In this document: one piece after another, positions 60,091 to 64,000 of the stretch
Numbering within the stretch: the first letter of the stretch is position 1
Layout: each line of letters opens with the position of its first letter
From: Bin5 sp022827195
GTDB lineage: Bacteria > Chloroflexota > Anaerolineae > Caldilineales > Caldilineaceae
Direction of reading: 5' to 3'
Assembly (NCBI GenBank): GCA_965208275.1
Contig: OZ242331.1
Location: 930,001 to 994,000 of the forward strand
DNA: 64,000 nt
The notes under the pieces: model-generated
The model's input: only the letters and a program-made list of their open reading frames with translations
Told to the model about the DNA's origin: nothing
Databases searched by the model: none
Program-made: the position numbers and the translations under genes

Positions 60091-60942
60091 TCAACTCCGG
60101 CGGTAGATGCGCGCCGGGTCCACGACCGACTTCTCACTGTTGAGCTCTTCGGTCAGGACGCCGTCGCGCAGCTGCGTGCAGCGTGCGCCTGTCAAGAGGA
60201 ATAGATGTCGATCTTTTCGGTATTGCGCCAAGCCAAGGTCGAGCGCGTCGCGGGCGCTGAAGAGCCGTGCAACGGCGTTTCCGACAGTCCCCACCCGCGC
60301 TAGTCCTCGTCTCTCAAGCAGGTTGCCCAGCTTGTTGAAATCGTTGCCGGGAAAGCCAGGCCCTGGGCTGTAGACGAAGGTGGGCAGCGGTCGAAGCGAC
60401 CCGTCGGGCGCGCGCGCATGCGCCTCTACTGCGCGCCAGCGACGGTAGCTGACCTGTACAAGCTGCTCCAGGAGATGAAAGTAGGTACAGCGAAGGTATG
60501 GAACGCCCAGGAGCAGGATCTGGGCGTTTAACTCATGCAGCTTCCAGAAAGGCCCGTCGGCGGCCCACGCCGACGGGCCATGCACCGCGGTGATTTCACC
60601 GGCGTGATTGCCCAAGGCGGCGACAGAGTGGAGCAGATGGCAACTCCTCTGCGCGCCCGTTCTCGTCCGTGTCTCTTCGGTGATGCGGCCCATTTCGGAT
60701 GGATCGTGCGCCGGGTCGAAAACGGGGCCGCTGCGCCTGCTATGGGCGAATGTAAACGTCGGTACGACAAGCGTGCCAGCCGGACCCAGGACGTCGAGTA
60801 AAGCATCGACGACGGCAGCGGCGCCGCCCTCGACGCGACCCATGCTGCTCATCGAGCTGTGAACAAATACTACGCTGGCCGGCACCGCTCCGAGCGCGTC
60901 CAAGGCTGCGGCAATTTTCTTTCGCGTCAGTGTGAGCTCCAT
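60091..60942 (-). CDS. Aminoglycoside 3-N-acetyltransferase family protein
   Basis: A 283-residue AAC(3)-family acetyltransferase. Landmarks include VVFVHSSMSSMGRVEGG near the N-terminus, GTLVVPTFTF, HSVAALGNHAGEIT with the conserved His, and LLLGVPYLRCTYFHLLEQL. The family acetylates amino groups of aminoglycosides using acetyl-CoA. Many environmental members (FrbF/YokD-like) act on other, often unknown, substrates, so resistance should not be assumed. A strong promoter (TTGACA-17-TACAAC) sits about 45 bases upstream. It is divergent from the RNA/gatCA region. Confidence 0.8.
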   Translation of the reverse strand: MELTLTRKKIAAALDALGAVPASVVFVHSSMSSMGRVEGGAAAVVDALLDVLGPAGTLVVPTFTFAHSRRSGPVFDPAHDPSEMGRITEETRTRTGAQRSCHLLHSVAALGNHAGEITAVHGPSAWAADGPFWKLHELNAQILLLGVPYLRCTYFHLLEQLVQVSYRRWRAVEAHARAPDGSLRPLPTFVYSPGPGFPGNDFNKLGNLLERRGLARVGTVGNAVARLFSARDALDLGLAQYRKDRHLFLLTGARCTQLRDGVLTEELNSEKSVVDPARIYRRS

Positions 60943-60986
60943 GAGCGGTCGGCTTCCGCGCTGAGTGGTCGGGTCGAGATGTTTCC

Positions 60987-61015
60987 GTTGTATCCTATGG
61001 AGCTCTTTCTGTCAA
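60987..61015 (-). promoter_or_regulatory. Strong promoter of the AAC(3)-family gene
   Basis: Minus-strand TTGACA (61010-61015, perfect consensus), 17-base spacer, TACAAC (60987-60992). Confidence 0.7.
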
Positions 61016-61128
61016 TCGTATGCGGCTGCCACGCAGTGAGCTTTGAGGCGTGTCGCAAGTTGAAGTCAAGCGGAAGTTGGGTACAGAGACCGATTCATCC
61101 GACATCGAAGTTTCAAATTGTCGTACAC

Positions 61129-61157
61129 TTGACTTTTTCACAAGCGGACGATATACT
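61129..61157 (+). promoter_or_regulatory. Strong promoter before the structured RNA and gatC
   Basis: TTGACT (61129-61134), 17-base spacer, TATACT (61152-61157). Expected transcription start is near 61164. It is one of the best sigma-70-like promoters in the window. Confidence 0.7.
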
Positions 61158-61163
61158 CCTGGG

Positions 61164-61353
61164 AATGCATTTCAACTCTCCAAGGCAGACGGACTACTCT
61201 AAGGGAACTGCTACCCTTGCGGCAGACTGCGCAGCAACGCGCGTGCTGCGGTAGCGAGTAGCTTCGGTTACACTGCGCCGTAGGCACCGGACAGGGGCAC
61301 GGCGCCAAGGAGACGCTCAAATGCGCCGTGGATTCGCACCACGGCGTTTTTTT
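61164..61353 (+). ncRNA. Candidate structured small RNA or gatC leader (6S-like?)
   Basis: About 190 nt run from a strong promoter to an intrinsic terminator. Possible structure: the 5' end GCATTT (61167-61172) pairs with AAATGC (61319-61324); inside it CTCC (61178-61181) pairs with GGAG (61309-61312) and GGC with GCC; near the middle GCTACC (61210-61215) pairs with GGTAGC (61250-61255) and encloses GCAGCA/TGCTGC with a 7-base loop. This closing stem, large open middle and upper hairpin, with a length of about 190, resemble 6S RNA in outline. I cannot confirm 6S from sequence. An attenuating leader of gatC is the other main reading. Confidence 0.45.
61324..61353 (+). terminator. Intrinsic terminator before gatC
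   Basis: Perfect 8-bp stem CGCCGTGG/CCACGGCG around the loop ATTCGCA, followed by seven T (61347-61353). It lies 41 bases before the gatC start, so it either ends an independent RNA or attenuates gatC. Confidence 0.75.
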
Positions 61354-61393
61354 GTGGCCGTTTCGTCGCCGACATCCAGGCAAAGAGGTCGAA

Positions 61394-61693
61394 GTGAAAC
61401 TGACGAAGGATGAAGTCCGCCACGTTGCTGAGCTGGCAAGACTACAGTTGAGCGAAGCCGAGTTGGAGGCGTATGCCGGTCAGCTGGGGCAGATTCTGAC
61501 CTATGCCCAGCAGGTCCAGTCGGTGGATACGAGCGACGTGCCGCCAACACCCCAGGTCCTCTCCCTCACCAATGTGCTGGCGGAGGATGCACCAATGGCA
61601 GGTCTTTCGGCCGCGCAGGCTGTGGACAATGCCCCTGACGCGGACGACGGCTATTTTCGTGTCGTAGCCGTCTTTGACGATGTGGATCCGTAG
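61394..61693 (+). CDS. gatC: Asp/Glu-tRNA amidotransferase subunit GatC
   Basis: A 99-residue GatC. The N-terminus from GTG 61394 (MKLTKDEVRHVAELARLQLSEAE) is the family signature, followed by LGQILTYAQQVQSVDTSDVPPT and the C-terminal YFRVVAVFD. GTG 61394 is preferred because AAAGAGG lies about seven bases upstream and the match to GatC begins exactly there. GatC joins GatA and GatB into the amidotransferase that makes Gln-tRNA(Gln) and/or Asn-tRNA(Asn). It precedes gatA by 81 bases. gatB is not in the window. Confidence 0.9.
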   Translation: MKLTKDEVRHVAELARLQLSEAELEAYAGQLGQILTYAQQVQSVDTSDVPPTPQVLSLTNVLAEDAPMAGLSAAQAVDNAPDADDGYFRVVAVFDDVDP

Positions 61694-61774
61694 AGGGCGC
61701 AATTTGGGGGACGCGGCGGTGCGAATTCAGTTGGCCTGCTGGGCCCGGCGATTTCGATGCGCGGTCGGAGTGTC

Positions 61775-63232
61775 ATGGAACAGTTGACTAATTTGGGCGT
61801 GGCGGATGCGCGCGCCGGTCTCGCCGACGGTCGGTTCAGCTCGGTGGAGCTGACGCAGGCGAATCTGCAGCGTATAGAGGAAGTCGACGGTGCCCTGCAC
61901 GCCTATCTGCGCACAACCCCGGCAAAGGCTCTGGAGGCGGCTGCGGAAGCCGATCGCTTGCGGGCCGATGGTGACGACCGTCCCCTGCTGGGTGTTCCGC
62001 TTGCGATAAAAGACGTGTTGATGACGGAAGGGATTGAGACGACCGCGGGCAGCCGGATTCTCGAAGGCTTTGTGCCGCCCTACACTGCGACGGCCGTGCA
62101 AAAGCTTGAGGCTGCCGGCGCAATCGTGCTGGGCAAGACAAACACCGACGAATTCGCAATGGGGTCCAGTACTGAGAACAGCGGCTATGGCGCGACCAGG
62201 AACCCGTGGGATGCTGAGCGTGTGCCAGGCGGAAGCAGCGGGGGATCGGCGGCGGCGGTGGCCGCGGATGAAGCGCCGGCCGCCTTGGGCACCGATACCG
62301 GAGGGAGTGTGCGACAACCGGCTGCCCTCTGCGGAGTTGTCGGCCTAAAGCCATCTTACGGCCGCGTCAGTCGCTACGGTCTGATAGCGTACGGCAGCAG
62401 CCTCGATCAGATAGGTCCGCTAACGAAGAGCGTCGTCGACGCCGCGCTGCTGCTGCAAGTGATCGCCGGTGCGGACTCGCACGACAGCACCACACTGCCG
62501 GCGGACGTGCCCAACTACGCGGAAGCGCTGTCCGAGAAAATAGAGGGCATACGGATTGGTATTCCACAAGAGTACTTCGTGCAAGGAATACAGCCGGAAG
62601 TTGAGGCCGCGATTCGAATCGCGATCGAGCAGTTCGCGACATTGGGCGCGGAGATCGTGCCGATTCAACTGCCCAGCACGGAGTTGGCGCTGCCGGTCTA
62701 CTACCTGGTCGTGACCGCGGAAGCGAGCGCCAATTTGGCTCGCTACGATGGCATTCGGTTTGGGCTGAGCGTCGACGGCGAGACGATCTTCGACCATTTC
62801 CGGCAGACGCGCGGCGCAGGTTTCGGTCCGGAAGTTAAGCGCCGCATCATGCTCGGGACCTACGCCCTGAGCGCCGGCTACTACGACGCCTACTATCTCA
62901 AAGCGCAGCAGGTGCGAACCCTGATCCGGCAGGAATTTGAACGGGCCTTCACCGAAGTGGACGTCGTACTTTCACCGACGTCGCCGACCACTGCGTTTCG
63001 CATCGGCGAAAAGGTGGACGACCCGATGGCGATGATTCTGACCGACATATTCACAACGACAGCCAATTTGTGCGGTTTGTGCGGAATCAGTATTCCCTGC
63101 GGCTTTGATGGCGAAGGAATGCCGATCGGCCTGCAACTGCTCGGACCTTCGCTGGGCGAAGAGGTTATTCTGCGGGCCGCGTACGCCTACGAGCAGAGTA
63201 CCGATTGGCATTTGCGGAGACCGAATCTGTGA
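61775..63232 (+). CDS. gatA: Asp/Glu-tRNA amidotransferase subunit GatA
   Basis: A 485-residue amidase-signature enzyme. The catalytic triad is visible: Lys in GVPLAIKDVL, the cis-Ser in PGGSSGGSAAAVAA, and the nucleophilic Ser in GTDTGGSVRQPAALCG. GatA liberates ammonia from Gln (or Asn) to amidate the misacylated tRNA. ATG 61775 is chosen because CGGAG lies just upstream; ATG 61757 is an alternative. The family C-terminus (GISIPCGFDGEGMPIGLQL) is intact. gatB is absent nearby, so the third subunit must be encoded elsewhere, as in many bacteria. Confidence 0.92.
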   Translation: MEQLTNLGVADARAGLADGRFSSVELTQANLQRIEEVDGALHAYLRTTPAKALEAAAEADRLRADGDDRPLLGVPLAIKDVLMTEGIETTAGSRILEGFVPPYTATAVQKLEAAGAIVLGKTNTDEFAMGSSTENSGYGATRNPWDAERVPGGSSGGSAAAVAADEAPAALGTDTGGSVRQPAALCGVVGLKPSYGRVSRYGLIAYGSSLDQIGPLTKSVVDAALLLQVIAGADSHDSTTLPADVPNYAEALSEKIEGIRIGIPQEYFVQGIQPEVEAAIRIAIEQFATLGAEIVPIQLPSTELALPVYYLVVTAEASANLARYDGIRFGLSVDGETIFDHFRQTRGAGFGPEVKRRIMLGTYALSAGYYDAYYLKAQQVRTLIRQEFERAFTEVDVVLSPTSPTTAFRIGEKVDDPMAMILTDIFTTTANLCGLCGISIPCGFDGEGMPIGLQLLGPSLGEEVILRAAYAYEQSTDWHLRRPNL

Positions 63233-63400
63233 GTGTGAACGGCCTAGTGGACCTGCGGAAAAGAACGCTCTTGCGTGTACAAAGCTGTGGGTGGGCAGCA
63301 GCAGACGCATTCTGCCGGCAACGGTCCAGTTGAGGCGCTGGCCGTTGTGGAATCGGCAGCATAGGCTTACTTCCTGATCGCAGGAGGACGGAGCGGAAGG

Positions 63401-64000
63401 ATGACTTTGAAGGGTCCGAGACCGGCGCATGCCGGGTGCGATAGACAAGAAATGAGTTCACTCCTTATGAGATCCCCAGAACCACTGACTGCCCCCCGGT
63501 CAACGACGAACGATGAAACGGCTGCGGTGACAAGCGGCTTGAGGCGCTCGCTGGAGAGCCGCCTCAGCAGCCGCGTACGGCGGGTGCCCCCTTCCCCCAT
63601 CCGTCGTTTTTTCGATCTTGCGACGACGATGGACGACGTGATAAGTCTCGGCATCGGAGAACCGGACTACGTTACGCCGCCGCCGATTCTTAACGCGGGG
63701 GCGCAGAGCCTGCGCGAAGGCAATACTTCGTATACCTCCAATGCCGGGATGCTGGAGCTGCGCGCCGGCGTGGCGCGCAAACTGGCGGAGCTGTACGATG
63801 CGCCGGCATACGACGCCGAGAGCGAAGTACTGATCACGGTCGGCGTCAGCGAGGCGATGTACCTGGCGATGCAGGCACTGATCGACGAAGGGGACGAAGT
63901 GCTCGTCCCCCAGCCCTGTTTCGTCTCTTACACGGCTGACGTCATCCTAGCCGGGGGCACGGTCGTGGATATCCCCACCTATGCTGCCGACAACTTCGTG
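63401..64000 (+). CDS. Class I/II aminotransferase, N-terminal part (partial)
   Basis: An open frame of 200 codons that runs off the right edge. ATG 63401 is taken as the start (GGAAGG directly before it, AGGAGG at 63382-63387); in-frame ATGs at 63452 and 63467 are alternatives, since the first 45 residues are not family-like. From about residue 60 the family pattern is clear: DDVISLGIGEPDYVTPPPI, EGNTSYTSNAGMLELR, and LITVGVSEAMYLAMQALIDEGDEVLVPQP. This is a PLP-dependent aspartate/aromatic-type aminotransferase. The PLP lysine lies beyond the window. Confidence 0.85.
   Translation, partial: MTLKGPRPAHAGCDRQEMSSLLMRSPEPLTAPRSTTNDETAAVTSGLRRSLESRLSSRVRRVPPSPIRRFFDLATTMDDVISLGIGEPDYVTPPPILNAGAQSLREGNTSYTSNAGMLELRAGVARKLAELYDAPAYDAESEVLITVGVSEAMYLAMQALIDEGDEVLVPQPCFVSYTADVILAGGTVVDIPTYAADNFV

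Noticed and set aside
60091..60942. AAC(3)-family gene as an acquired antibiotic resistance gene
   Set aside because: No mobile element is near, it has a native-looking promoter and base composition, and many family members do not act on aminoglycosides.

Overview
The window is high-GC, gene-dense bacterial DNA. Its gene families point to an uncultured Chloroflexota bacterium, probably of the Anaerolineae/Caldilineales type. The clues are the single-span baseplate-J-like protein, the DUF3048 lipoprotein, the peptide-type ABC importer with a Tat-lipoprotein binding protein, several TIM-barrel isomerases and Gfo/Idh/MocA oxidoreductases, a PhyH dioxygenase, and GatC/GatA. This assignment is inference from gene content; no rRNA or other phylogenetic marker is present. 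I recognised no tRNA, rRNA, CRISPR array, prophage or intact insertion sequence.

Layout. 1-2.4 kb: the end of alaS, a baseplate-J-like membrane protein and ruvX. 2.5-6.0 kb: a secreted four-repeat protein split by an in-frame TAA, then a HEPN/MNT toxin-antitoxin pair. 6.2-13.3 kb: a TIM-barrel isomerase, mtaB, an Atg22-like MFS protein, pyruvate kinase and a DUF3048 lipoprotein. 13.5-21.3 kb: a four-gene minus-strand operon (enolase-superfamily dehydratase, SelA-like PLP enzyme, class V aminotransferase, FAD/Fe-S 2-hydroxyacid dehydrogenase) with a divergent FAH-family hydrolase, which looks like a hydroxy- or sugar-acid degradation island. 21.3-25.7 kb: a DoxX-like protein, a frameshifted DUF4166 remnant, a beta-propeller protein, VapBC and the tail of a dead peptide-binding protein. 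25.8-34.2 kb: a complete peptide/nickel-type ABC importer operon ending in a second copy of the propeller gene.

34.3-41.6 kb: a minus-strand block of little-known genes. It holds a PH-like membrane protein, an ATPase fused to an OmpR-type winged helix, and six tightly packed genes that are mostly membrane proteins; one of these has faint GlmL-like motifs and one has a zinc ribbon. This is the best candidate in the window for an undescribed system. 41.6-42.2 kb is non-coding with hairpin and heptamer repeats. 42.2-46.3 kb: a TIM-barrel isomerase, two Gfo/Idh/MocA oxidoreductases and a PhyH dioxygenase, probably for sugar or polyol oxidation. 46.3-51.6 kb: MurJ, a secreted LysM-PA14 protein with three repeats, DUF2905 and a methyltransferase. 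51.6-57.1 kb: a nitrate-assimilation operon (nirA, narK, nasA). 57.9-60.9 kb: an acyl-CoA dehydrogenase, an SDR and an AAC(3)-family acetyltransferase. 61.1-64 kb: a strong promoter, a terminator-ended structured RNA, gatC, gatA and the start of a class I aminotransferase.

Several good sigma-70-type promoters can be read directly, for example upstream of vapB, the AAC(3) gene, the SDR gene, the PH-like gene and the RNA at 61.16 kb. Two of them place the start site on or next to the ATG, which suggests leaderless transcripts. GTG and TTG starts are common, and neighbouring genes often overlap by 4 bases.
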